Source: Botryosphaeria dothidea
Lineage: Eukaryota; Ascomycota; Dothideomycetes; Botryosphaeriales; Botryosphaeriaceae
Assembly (NCBI GenBank): GCA_011503125.2
Contig: WWBZ02000007.1
Coordinates: 496,001 to 560,000, forward strand
DNA length: 64,000 nucleotides
Direction: 5' to 3'
Below, piece by piece: positions 12,201-22,946 of this stretch. Within the stretch, counting starts at the first letter, position 1; every line of letters begins with the position of its first letter. Under the pieces are notes generated by a model that saw only the letters and a program-made list of their open reading frames with translations, did not search any database and was not told the DNA's origin. The translations under genes were made by a program, and so were the position numbers.

Positions 12201-12495
12201 AACGCTCACTATAAGATAGAATGGAGACAAATGGGAAATGTCCGGGTCCTTACAGGTCTTAGTTGACCGAGAATCCGCGGTTTGCGGGAGTAAAAGTAAG
12301 GACCAATATCCCCTTAATCGGAACCATTCGGAAATGGTCAAATATTCCAATCCCTTTGATGAACGCTACACAAGGGTCAAAGCGACGCTTGAAAGACTTG
12401 CAGGGCTTGCTAGACCAGCACCTGAAGTTGCAAAGTTCCCACTCCTCGGGCTATCTGTCTTCATTAGCAGTTTGATGCGTAGGTTCTGGGAATGA
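9269..12495 (+). CDS. caspase-like protease fused to SesB/SERAC1-like lipase (pair A)
   Basis: Two-domain candidate cell-death effector. Exons 9269-9439, 9503-9711, 9765-11405, 11458-11671, 11732-11797, 11849-12127, 12220-12495 (951 aa); all junctions are GT..AG and keep frame. Residues 30-260 are caspase-like (peptidase C14): beta strand VAVLIIKW, catalytic His113 in IIYYTGHAG, catalytic Cys161 in LAILDTCYAS. Residues about 276-344 form a module shared with the paralogue (LTLRFALG, LPKAC). A long polar, probably disordered linker follows. From about 558 comes the module that precedes the hydrolase in fungal SesB/NLR proteins (FRLRGIP, FAGFTPL), then IALSGLGGHAFGSF, the nucleophile elbow GHSLGG with Ser759, FFGVPHHGM, and His896 in NRNHSEMVK. 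No NACHT/NB-ARC or repeat domain follows. The last exon's tail (after about residue 920) is uncertain. Divergent from the DUF6594-type gene. Confidence 0.85.
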
Positions 12496-13137
12496 TGATG
12501 GAGATGCCAAAGTGAACCCGTCAATTCAGCCAAAAGAGCGAAAACAGATCAACTCCCGACGGCCTCTCCTACATGCAGAACAAGGCGGGATGCAAAGTAC
12601 AACCAGACTATGCCTGAGTCGGCCAGCAGATTCATCGTTCTGACCATTGAAAGGGGTTTATTCGGAAACCCTTCAAGATATCAACGGAAAACCTCGCGTC
12701 CGGAGGTAAAGGAACGGTTTCGAACTTTCCGATGCAATGGTTATGACAGGTAGCACAGGATGCAAGCAGCTGTCGAAGAAATTACTTACGAGCTTCTGAT
12801 CCAGAAGCCTGAATGCGCTGGAAGAATGTCGGGAAGACGGGCCTCGAAGAACCAACAGCAAGAGATGTTGATTGGGGCGTAAGACATATTCCAGTGGATT
12901 ACCTTGATTTTCATGATGGTTGATAAGCATACAGGTGATATATCTTCGTGATCTGGTTTCCTGTTCTGGCTTACTCTCTGTCACTTCCTAGGACTTATCA
13001 AAAACACGGGAACAAGAATAACATAATTACCTATGTCCATAAATTGTACAAGATATTACCTTTCTGCATATATCATGGGTATCTTAGAACCACATCTTCT
13101 CCATCTCCCTCCTGCCTTGTCTACCTCCATTGACACG
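12496..13137. other. convergent intergenic spacer
   Basis: Region between the facing 3' ends of the caspase-lipase and kelch genes. Short frames are seen but none is recognisable; it may include an untranslated or mis-modelled 3' end of the caspase-lipase gene. Confidence 0.5.
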
Positions 13138-15253
13138 CTAGCTCTCCGTCCGCTCGACCTTTGGGCTATCTCCCTCCATCTCCACCGGCGCCAGGATCTC
13201 CCTCCCATCTGCCTCTCCCACAACCCGCACCCTCCCATCCGCCTCGCTCACCCCCGTCCCGGGATCCAACTCCGCCCTTTTCTCTGTCTGTTGCTGCTGT
13301 GCATACCCATCACCGCCATACCCACCCTGATACGCCGCCGTCCCCATTTGGTGATTCTCTCCATAAGCCCCCTCATCCGTCTGCGACACAATCTCCCCCT
13401 TTCCCGCATTCCTCTTCCTCCTGCGCAGAACCAACCACCCAATAAGGCCGATCAACGCGAGTCCCGCAACACCGCCAACCACACCGCCGACGATGCCGCC
13501 GGTATTCGACGAACCCGATGACGAAGAAGAGCCGGTGCTGGAAGACGTAGCGGAGGAAGTCGACGAGGCGGTCGACGCGGCACGGGCGACGGTGGTGGCG
13601 AAGATGGAAGCGACGGCCGTGTCGTTGAATCCGCCATCGGGTTGTTTGATTGTTGCGCCGCCGGAGCCGCTATGTCGGTTGTCAGCATCCATGCCCTTGC
13701 TTATTTTTTTTTTTTTCGTTTTTCGGAGTTTTCATGAAAAGGGAAAAACGTACTCTCCACCAATAACATTCGAAACTTCTTCCGGCACGCTGTACTCAGC
13801 GCTGGCATCGAAACTCTTCTGCCACGTCATGGTCGCGAGGTTCAAGATGCGCAGCGGCGGCAGCTGTGAGTCGCAGACGTGGTCCGACTCGGTGCCGTTC
13901 TCGTTGACGATGCCGCCCAGCACGATCATCTGCGAGTCGTTGTGCACGGCGCACCTGTGCTGGTGGCGGCCGCGGTTGTTGCCCGAGAGCGCTTCCGTGT
14001 TCGAGCCCGTGTAGTTCGAGCTCGAGATCTTGATCCAGCGGAAGCTGGGGACGCTGAGAACCCAGGTCTCCGAGTACGCCTCGTCTGAAAACAAATTAGT
14101 TCCTTTTTTCCCTCAAAATCTTTCGAAATTTTTTCTTCAACCCCAGGATCAACTTACGCTGATACAAGTTCCACCCGCCGTACATGGCAATGTTAAACGA
14201 CGAATAATCCGGCGCCGCCGACACCACCGCACAAGTCTCCGACCTCCGTCCGGGAATCTCGTCGCCCTGCGCCCAAACGACATTCCAGCTGGCGCTCGCA
14301 ATGTCGTACACGTAAATCCGTTCGTTATCCAGCACCTGATACGAGAACGCCGGCGCGCCCGTCGTCGCGTTCACCTCGGTCCCGTTGTACCCTCCCCACA
14401 GGAGAACCACGCCTTGCTCGCCCATCGGCACGTACACCATGTTGCCCGCCACGCGCGCCGGCACGGCGACGCCGGAGCCGCTCGTCGCCGTCTCGTTGCG
14501 CCACGACAGCGCGTCCGGGCTGGAGGCGTCGAAGCGCAGCATGCCGGTGGGCTGGCCGGGCTGGAAGACGCCTGAGTTGCTGCCGCCGGAGAAGAAGGAC
14601 AGGCCCGTGCTGGGGACGCTGGCGGCGCCGGGGAAGAGGCGGTTCAGCTTGTTGTAGTTGCCGCCGGAGACGGAGTGGCTGGACCACTGGCTGCTCGTCG
14701 TGTTGTACATGGCCAGCACATTGTTTTCGGTGGTTGAGCCGTCGCCCAGGCCCGCGAAGACGTAGAAGGAGTCGAGGGTGGTGAAGAGCGCGCCGCCCTG
14801 GTTGTGCGTTTGGTTTTCGAGGGTCGAGGTGGTGTCGAAGGGGACGGAGATCTGGTTGAGCGAGGAGGAGGAGATGATGCTTTCGGCTTGGATGTTTGTG
14901 TTGCCGCTGAGATCGAAGTAGAATAGGTTGTCATCTGCATCGTGTCAGACATGGCCGAGGAAGTAGTAGAGGGCTTGTGCATTTACTAGAAAATGTTTCG
15001 CCATTGGCATCGCCGTCGAAATGGTAGTCGCCGCCCATGAAGTATAACCGGTCGTCAATCATAGCCACTGTCGAAGCCGATTAGCGAGAGCCCACGGCAA
15101 TGGTAGCGAGATCGACTGACTCTTCTGGTTGTTGATGTAGCAGAGATCTCCATCGGCGCGACGCTCCAGCTTGCTGCCAGACTCGACCGGAGACGCGCGA
15201 GCATGCTGTAGGGCTAACGAAAGCCATAATGATGCTCTTAATGACGCGCGCAT
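13138..15253 (-). CDS. kelch-repeat single-pass membrane or cell-wall protein
   Basis: Predicted surface protein with an extracellular kelch beta-propeller. Exons 15253-15121, 15067-14987, 14934-14158, 14084-13754, 13669-13138 (617 aa), all GT..AG. Residues 1 to about 21 are a signal peptide (MRASLRASLWLSLALQHARA). Kelch-type blades are recognisable by motifs such as LYFMGGDY, FYVFAGLGDG, VVLLWGGYN, FNIAMYGGWN and MIVLGGIV, each followed by a Trp/Tyr-containing strand (SWNVVWAQGDEIPGRRSETCAVV). After the propeller comes a Ser/Thr-rich stalk, a Gly-rich transmembrane helix at about 499-522 (GLALIGLIGWLVL), a basic LRRRKR stop-transfer and a polar cytoplasmic tail. This layout is common in Dothideomycete cell-wall-anchored proteins; a sensing or adhesion role is inferred. 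It neighbours ceramide synthase on the same strand, with no sign of joint function. Confidence 0.87.
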
Positions 15254-16885
15254 TGCAAGTAGCACTCTCCAAAGACACGGACTCAGGAAAGGAACGAAAA
15301 GGAGCAGCAGCGCGAGGAGGTTGTCGCTGTGGAGATACCAGCAAAGGCGCGTTCCAGCAAGCGAGGGTATCCAACAGGCAACAGGACGTCAGATGTAAAA
15401 TCGAGCAAAGACCCACGAGTCCAGGATTCCCAGGCACGCGGGGCTGCTCGGGTTTTGTTAGATTGCAAGCATGTCAAGCAAAAGGGAGCAGCCGTGGCGC
15501 CATGGTAGCACTACGACTGATGAGGGAAGGGGAAGAGAGCTTGTCATGGGCATCTGTCCGGGAGCCACGAGTCCGAAATAGAATTGCACGAGGGAAATAA
15601 TCGGGGGCTCAGCGAAGTTGGGCGTCGTGATAGGCTGGGTGCAGTGTTTTGGCCCCCAAAACACACAGTGGCGGTGTCTCCGGTCGCCGAAGGATCGTCC
15701 TGGCGAAGTGAACGGCCAACGGACGATTTTGTTTTTCGTGCTGCGGAGCGCTGAATTGGACCAATGGATCGTTTCGGCACCAGCGCTAAATGATACACGG
15801 CCATATTGCGATCAAGACGCCCGGTGTCAGCAATCCTTTGTGAGCACTTGTTGTTATTGCATCGCCTTGCTTTTGAGTGCCACGAACGAGTGTAATCTGG
15901 ACGAAACCGCGTGCAGCATGAGGTTTGAGACGATTGAGTCAATGGCCAATGGCTTGCGCGAAGAGCGGAGTATATGGCAGAGCAGGCAGTTGAGATGGAG
16001 AGGACATGGCCAGCTAGCAGGAGCCGCATGCGTCATTGGCTGAGCTGACATGCGCCCAATGCCGGTCTTCCCACAATCTAACAAATACCCGCTCACTTCC
16101 TGCGATTTGCCTCCCGCCTATCTCCACTGCATCTGTCCAACTCCTTGTCCGATCTGATCAAGATACTAGCGAATCCCCATCGGAAATGTTCCCCAGAACG
16201 TCACCTTCGCCAACGCAGTACCATAGGCTCACGTGCACGCCTTGTATCCTACAGCATCGAGAAAGGAGCGAACGACGCAGTCAAAGAAGAAAACCCAATG
16301 TACAATTCATTTCGACCGTTTTGCCGGCATTTGCATGTCCCGAAAATCCTATACGTGCCTGTCTTCCCGCCCCCAACCCTTCTTTTTTGATCTCCATCCA
16401 TGCCGGGCCAAATTTTTTTGCATTTCGTGTTTTCCCTTTTCCCCGCCTCAAAACCGCCGTTGTCTATCGTATGAATGAGAACTTGGGGGGAACATGTAGG
16501 GACTGGTGCTGTGGGGGTATTTTCTAGTAAATGCTCCGAGAATTTCTTTCCTGAGAACCAGAATGACCTTTTCTGTCTGCCTTCTTCCCCTTTTTTCGAA
16601 AGAAAGAATGCCATGATTGTTGATGAAGGATAATGATAAACCAAGGGTAAGCGGACAGCACAAAAAGAACCTATGTACGCCGTTTCATCTTCCTTTCCTA
16701 GTGAGAGTAACGCAACACCGACTACTCTCACATCGTACCGCACCGACGTCGTAAAACAGGACGGAGACAGGGACACAGCGACGCGGGAAATCGTTGAGGA
16801 AACAGGATCAACCCATTCCCTCCTGCGCCAGCCTTCAGTCGAAAACCGGGACCAGCAGTTTCGACGTCCCCTCGTCGCCGTCTTT
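15254..16885. other. intergenic, no gene seen
   Basis: 1.6 kb between the start of the kelch gene and the stop of ceramide synthase, both on the minus strand. It contains the kelch promoter and the ceramide synthase 3' flank. Short frames on both strands show no family motif. Confidence 0.5.
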
Positions 16886-18642
16886 TTAGTCCTTCACCGG
16901 CTTCTCGCATCCAATTCTTCCAAGAAGCTCCTTGCGGTCGCTGGAGCCGGAGATGCTGATGCCACTGGCACGGCTGCTGCTGCGCTTGTAAAGCCTCTCG
17001 CTCCTCCTCCGCGTCGGAGTTCCGAAGTGCAGGCCTTCGACGCCAACCTCTTCCTCGAGAGGCTGCTGCTTGAGCGACAAAGACGCCTTGCCGCCCTTGG
17101 GCTTGCCGTGGCCGCTAATGTCGCCGTTGCCGTTCTCGTACGTTTCCTCTTCCTCATCGCCCTCGTCGTCGCTGCGCGTGTCATCGGCCCCCTGGCCGCT
17201 CAGGACCCTGTACGCGACCTTGATGATCATCCACAACCAAACCAGCGTGATGACCTGGAGGCCTCCGAGCAGCCCGAGAAAAGCCCAGCGAATGCGCGAG
17301 TTGAAGCAGACCGGGCCCTCCGGATCGCGGAACGGCTGCAGAACCTCACGCATAATCTCATTGCCGCCATCGGCTGGAGTCGTCGGGGAATCGGGAAGGC
17401 GGTCGCCGGAAACGGAGTCGTAGCATCCATAGGGCATCGCGATCGGGACCGTCGCGTAAATCGACCAGCACACCATGATGTACAGGCAGTGCCGCGCAAT
17501 GACCCAGCTGGCAATGAAGATGCCGAAGCCAATGTCGCAGGCCGTCTGGTAGCCGAGATATTTGAGGAGCTTGGCGCCCTGTGCGAAAAATTAACGACTG
17601 CGTAACCGTTGGGACGCCGTGCTCTCGCGCATCCCGCGAATCACACAACGCGCAATCCCACTTACCGCAAGAAAAATATCCACCACATCCATGAGGCACA
17701 GGATCACGTTGCCGACCTTGGTCTGATAGTAGCTGTAGCTCATCGACACGAGCGCGCTCGTGATGATGTGGTGCGTGAACATCTGCCAGTGGTCCTTCCG
17801 CCTCTCCTCCATGTTTATGACGAGGATCTGCTGCAGCCAGAAGGCGAACTGCAGGAGATAGTAGCCCTTCATCAGGCCGCTCATCGCGCGCGTCGGGAAG
17901 TGGTTCCAGATTTCGTAGAGATTCAGCCAGTACTCCGAGTTGTAGTTGATGCACTGTGGTCGCACGGTATCGCGGTCAGCACATGCACACTACAGCGTGG
18001 CAGCCACCATGCGACACAGTGGCTAGCCATTGATGGCGCGGTAATTAAAAAAAATGTCTCACCATGCCCAGCGTCCAAAAAATGGAGCAGTAGATCAGCA
18101 ACCAGCCCTGCTCGGCGAAGCGAACCGTCGCCTTCTTCTTCTGAATGCCGCCCATGCGCGCCAGCGGCTTCAACACGTAGTCCATGGTCGCAGCCCTCAG
18201 CGCGGTGAAGACAATGATACCGAAGGTGACGAAATGGAAGTCTTCCCAGCCCTGCGTATACTGGCCGCTGGCGGCATCGTAGTAGGACAGCTCGAAGAAC
18301 TTGCGGGTGGTTGTGCGAGCGCGCGGGAAGCAGGTGTGGGTCAGCGCAAGCAGAAGCAGCAGATTGACGGAGAGGCCTGAGACCAGCGTCAGCTTGGGAC
18401 TTGCATCGAAGCTCAGAAGTAAGCAGCATACCAATCTGATGCTGCTCGAGCCACGCGCAGAAGGCGCCGAACAAGGTGTCACCGCGGGACTTCTTTCTGC
18501 GCACCTTGATGAGATGGGTGCTGCCGTCGGCGGCGACGCCAGAGAGCAATTGTGTCTTCTGCGCGAGGGTTGGGACACCGTCCGAGTCCTTGTCCAGCAG
18601 GACGCGGGTCTCCGTCGCAGGCGAGGCGGCGGCGTGCTCCAT
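16886..18642 (-). CDS. ceramide synthase (Lag1/Lac1, TLC domain)
   Basis: ER membrane enzyme that N-acylates sphingoid bases with fatty acyl-CoA to make (dihydro)ceramide. Exons 18642-18432, 18376-18063, 17953-17666, 17578-16886 (501 aa), all GT..AG. After a polar N-terminus with the basic patch KVRRKKSRGD there is a first hydrophobic helix (LSVNLLLLLALTH), then the TLC region: SIFWTLGM, the Lag1 signature around NSEYWLNLYEIWNHFP, and the catalytic His pair H236-H237 in HWQMFTHHIITS, followed by YYQTKVGN and LCLMDVVDIFLA. More membrane helices follow (FIASWVIARHCLYIMV; LGLLGGLQVITLVWLWMIIKV). The C-terminal tail is acidic (DDEGDEEEETYE) and then Ser/Arg-rich, as in fungal Lag1 proteins that are phosphorylated there. 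The family is certain; which paralogue (Lag1 or Lac1/BarA type) cannot be told. Confidence 0.95.
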
Positions 18643-19619
18643 GGCGGGCGAAGCTATATCAGAACCGCGGGGGCCGGTCTCGAGGAGGAGGGGGAGCGGG
18701 AGGGGGGTTGCAAAGTGTTGGGGGAAGCTCGAATGAAGCAGGCCCGCACTGGCATGCGCAGAGCTGCGGTTTTCAGGCTTGTGTGGGGAGCTCGCTGTTT
18801 CACGTCGAGGCGGTGTACCTGTCCAGATCTGAGAGCTTCAGACACGTCGTAGAGCTCGCTGGCAGTGGTTCTCGGGGCCAATGGGCGGGCAACGAGCGCG
18901 AGGGGACAGTTGGAGGCTTGCTCGCAGTTGCGGGCGGCAGTGAGGACTCGGGCGGTGTTGCGGGGAAGCTCTGGCACTCGAGCGCTCGTCGGCGGTGGAC
19001 TGAGATGCGAAAATTGGCCGCCGTGCTCTTTGGGAAATCTGCAAGGCCGCGGAGCAAGGCAGTTGCAGGGTCTCCCCACCAGCCAATCTGCGCCCTTGCA
19101 ACCCCCCTCGTGCACCGCACCACGCCCAAAGAGCAATAGGGGCGGCGTGCGCGCGTCGATCCGCACAGTTTTCCGCTTTTTGGTCACTGCGATATGCTCC
19201 AGCTGTGCTCTACTCGAGGCAGATCTCCGCTCGCCGCAAGCCCAATTCGCGTCCGTGTGACCTCGCCGAATCACTCCCGTTGCCCAGCCTAAACAGAATC
19301 TCTCGGAGATCACTGATCGTGCGTGAGCCTGATTCGAAACAACCTTGTCATTATCCTCGCTGGGGAGAATCCAAAAGAATGTGTATCTACAGTCTAGGTG
19401 TTTATGCGGCGCCGCTATCCACTTACCCGCCTGGGCGCTACTGACCGCCACCTCCTTTCCCGCCGTTCTCCAAAGGGTATCAAGTAGTGTCAAGGAAACT
19501 TGCAAACGAACGCCAATCGCGCGATGCCAAGAGGAATGCCCGCGCGTAAAACCATCTACCAATCTGAATCTCAATCAAAATCCCGCTCCAAACTTTTGTC
19601 CTGTACAACCCAATCTGCG

Positions 19620-19650
<31 letters not shown>

Positions 19651-19736
19651 TTGCTCTTTACAGTAGAAATACAAATAAACATAATAAGAAACGATCGTAG
19701 CTCATCAGTCCCAACGGACAATATACACACAAAAAA
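18643..19736. other. intergenic with a 31-base poly-C tract
   Basis: Holds the ceramide synthase promoter and the MDM34 3' flank. A run of 31 C occupies 19620-19650, about 90 bases past the MDM34 stop, so G-rich in the MDM34 transcript sense. No gene recognised. Confidence 0.6.
19620..19650. repeat. homopolymer C tract, 31 bases
   Basis: Uninterrupted C run on the + strand inside the predicted MDM34 3' untranslated region. The complementary G run could form a G-quadruplex. Its exact length is a likely sequencing or assembly error point. Confidence 0.9.
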
Positions 19737-21488
19737 TTAGGCAGCGTAAGCCGGTGGTGCTTCCAGATCTTCTTCGTCGCGCCGGTCCCAGAAGCTGGCC
19801 ATCGGGTCCGCGCTACCGCTTCCCTGGCGAGCCTCGCGCTTCTTTTCGTCGCGCACCTTGCGCGCAATCTCGTTCGCCATCTTCATCATCCACGCCTGCT
19901 CCAAGATGCCACCAGATGTTGCCGCTTCACTGTACGGAAGAGCGGAACCCTGAAGCCTGACGTTGGATGACGCAGATGAGTTGTACGAGTGCGTAAAAGG
20001 CGACTTGACGTCCCTCGGGAAGGACCGGAGCGGAAGCGAGGACGTGGCTGAGTGCTGGGTCTGCGGACGAGAGGAGGAGGGAGCGTTGGCTGTAGATTCG
20101 CACTCTTGCTCAGTTTCCTGCAGCTTCGAAAGCGCTGCTGCCGATGGCACGGTCGCCGGCGCTGGCGATTTTTCGATGCTGTTTTTCCGGGCCCGTTGAC
20201 CGGATTCGCGAGGAGGCGTCGTCGGGGGCGTCATAAGGTCCTCCTCGCGTTCCTCAGGGATGACCGACGAGCTTTCCGACGCGTCGACGCTAGGTTCGGG
20301 CGTCGTAGTGTCGGTAGCAACACTCTCCGTATCTGTACCATCCTTATTGCGGCGCAAGTTGACCACTCTTCTCTTCCTCTTCCGTTGCGCATGTGCACGA
20401 GATCTGCCTCCTCCCAGGCCCAGGCTCGAGTATGTAGAGTTGGAGCTTGCCAAAGTGGGTCGCGACAAAATACTGCCATTGTCTGTGCCCTCAGAGACAC
20501 TGTAGGTGCTCGGCGATGTAACTCCGGAAGCCGAGTGGACGCGCGAAAGGGTTGACGAGGTAAGCGGGTGAAATGTGTGCGCGCCAGCAGTCTCGGCCCG
20601 ATCAGCGCTGCTAGCCCATGCGCGGAAGACGGTGTCTCGAATCGAGGGCGTGAACAGGGAGAGGGTCCTATGGGAATCGTTCAAGGCAGCGAGCCGGAGC
20701 AGGTTCTTCTGAGAGAACGACGCGTGAATCTCGGAGGACGAGTCCAGGGAAAAGGATGAGATTTGGCTGTCATCGAGCGGGTTGCCATACAGATCGACAG
20801 GGTCCTGCGGAGGGCTTGCAAACGGGTCGACAGGGGCGGGAGTGTCAGTCCCGCTCCGCTTCGCGTTGTTGATCATCTCATCCATTTCACGGTACTCTGG
20901 CGACCAGAGACGCAGAGACAGACGATGCAGAATGGCCGGAAGATCCTCCATAAACAGTACTCGCAACTGCTTCTCGATTTCCTTTTGCAGGTAGTCCCGC
21001 ACAAACGGTATGGAATCGAAGGTCGACGACACTTTGAGAGACTCTAGAGGATCGTTTCGGAAGACCAGAGTGAGGCCTTTGTGGCGGGAGAATACGAGGA
21101 TGACGAAACCGGAGAGACGGATGTCGGAGAGGGTGATTTGTAGAGGTATGGTCAGGCCGTCGGCCGCAGCAAGAGGTTGTGGTGATGCGAAGTTCGGTTT
21201 TGTCGATAGGTAGGTATTCAAAGGATTCGCTTGCACGCGCGTCTTGAGGGTGAGAAAGGCATCGCCGGAGTAGGTCATCTTGAAGATACCGCGGAAACGG
21301 TCCTCGGCCAGGTCACCAATCTCTAGTATTTCCAACTCTGGAGGGACAGCTCCCAGGTTGAGCTCTGTCACGATGATGTCGTCGACGATGATGGGAGGCT
21401 TCGGGGATTTGTTCAGCGCGGCCGTCAGCATCTCGCGTGCACGCGAGGTGTCGGCGATGAGCGGCGACCAGTTGAAGTTGAAAGCCAT
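19737..21488 (-). CDS. MDM34: Mdm34, ERMES complex subunit
   Basis: Mitochondrial outer-membrane subunit of the ER-mitochondria encounter structure, where its SMP domain takes part in lipid transfer between ER and mitochondria together with Mmm1, Mdm10 and Mdm12. Single exon of 583 aa. The N-terminus MAFNFNWSPL is diagnostic, and residues 1 to about 200 make up the SMP-LTD domain (DDIIVTELNLG, LEILEIGDL, FRGIFKMTYSGDAFLTLKT, ITLSDIRLSGFVILVFS, KGLTLVFRNDPLESL, FLQ-like DYLQKEIEKQLR). The rest is low complexity: Ser/Thr/Pro-rich, with the basic cluster RKRKRRVVNLRR that is typical for fungal Mdm34. A conserved helical end (EQAWMMKMANEIARKV) comes near the C-terminus. The start is unambiguous because of the conserved first ten residues. 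No intron is visible. Confidence 0.96.
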   Translation of the reverse strand: MAFNFNWSPLIADTSRAREMLTAALNKSPKPPIIVDDIIVTELNLGAVPPELEILEIGDLAEDRFRGIFKMTYSGDAFLTLKTRVQANPLNTYLSTKPNFASPQPLAAADGLTIPLQITLSDIRLSGFVILVFSRHKGLTLVFRNDPLESLKVSSTFDSIPFVRDYLQKEIEKQLRVLFMEDLPAILHRLSLRLWSPEYREMDEMINNAKRSGTDTPAPVDPFASPPQDPVDLYGNPLDDSQISSFSLDSSSEIHASFSQKNLLRLAALNDSHRTLSLFTPSIRDTVFRAWASSADRAETAGAHTFHPLTSSTLSRVHSASGVTSPSTYSVSEGTDNGSILSRPTLASSNSTYSSLGLGGGRSRAHAQRKRKRRVVNLRRNKDGTDTESVATDTTTPEPSVDASESSSVIPEEREEDLMTPPTTPPRESGQRARKNSIEKSPAPATVPSAAALSKLQETEQECESTANAPSSSRPQTQHSATSSLPLRSFPRDVKSPFTHSYNSSASSNVRLQGSALPYSEAATSGGILEQAWMMKMANEIARKVRDEKKREARQGSGSADPMASFWDRRDEEDLEAPPAYAA

Positions 21489-22946
21489 GGTCGGTCGCGA
21501 CGCGTCGGCGCAGCTCAGCGAGAAAGTTGTGGTGAGCTGGAGGCGTGTGCGCGGATGACGAAAGTTAAGGTAGACAGGGTCGCGTGCCGGGTGATCGGAG
21601 CTATGCCATCAGCTGGACGTGGGCGGTGGATTGATGCAAGACAGGGTGGGAGCCGTGACGGCTAATATAGCTAGGGCTGAGGCTGGGGAGCGACTCAGTG
21701 GGCCGGATGACGGGGGATGGGGAGAGGAGGATGTTGTGGTGTGACGACAAGAGGATGTGCGCGCGGAGAAGAGAAGGCAAAGGATTTCTTGTCGGCCGGG
21801 AGCCCACGGACCACCTGCTCTGCTGCTTCCCCGAATGCTCCCGCCTGCCGCAGTCTCGTGCGTCATACGCGCTAATCATTTCAGGGCAACACACAACACT
21901 CCCTTTAAATTGCAGTCACAGCCTTATCCATGATAGCCCGTCTCCCTATAGGGGTGTGCATGAACGCGTCCAGTTTAGCTTCGCTCCTCCACGGCAAGTG
22001 TGAGTCAACCTCTGGATGATTTGTTCGCGGTGCTATGCTTTCCCCAAGCTCACCGACCCCACACCATCGCCCACTTTGCGGCCTCCAGCGCCAACAAAGC
22101 ACTTGCGCCAGCTCCCACTTGAGACAGACCCGCCGAATCGAAACAAAACTCAGGAAGGTGATCACCGTCAATGCTCTTTGATGACGGTCACGACCCTCTC
22201 CGTCAGTCCGCATCCCGAGTGGCCGCTGCGCCGCCTCTTCTCCGCACTTGATGGCTCCCACTAGCGCTGATACTGCCACCCGTCCGCCTCAGCGCCATGA
22301 CGGATGCGTTCCAGGCCCATGAACACGTCTGCTTTGTCCCGGAGCCTGCTGGATGAACCTGGGAGGGGTCGAGTTTCTCCTTCCTGAAAAGACCATCTGC
22401 AACGACCAATTGGCCCAGGCCCTGAGAACGGCATTTTTAGCCACTTCTCACATGACATGCTGTCAGGATACCGTTGTAGACGGAGATTGTCCGACATGGC
22501 CTCAGCGCGCCGGTCACTGCGTCAGCGCGGCATCTGGACGAGCTCCAGCACGAGGTGGCCCGCGCTGAGGGCCCAGTGCTCAGTGCCAACGAAGCACGGA
22601 TGAGAAAATCGGCCTGAGACGAGTCTCGCCGACTTGCGGGTTCCAAGGCAGGAACCCTCCGAACGATTTTCATCATGGCCGTGGACAGCGTGCACACATG
22701 CCAACACAGGACTTCTTAATTACCTTCCATGCTAACCATATGCATGCCATAGAGGTGAAAATCACATTTCCCGCAGGGTATCCAACGCCACAAAAACATG
22801 AAAGGCCTGAAACAAGGACCACCCGTACCATGTCCAAAGCATGCAAACTTGAGGTTACCCACAGATGAGCAACAAATCCCCAGTGCTCACTACCGCATTG
22901 AACGGAGCTGGGTTGAAGATAGATGAAATCAAAAAAACAATGCATA
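21489..22946. other. intergenic, no gene seen
   Basis: 1.46 kb covering the MDM34 promoter and the 3' flank of the pair-B caspase gene. Short frames in every phase look like shadows, and no motif was recognised. Confidence 0.5.
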
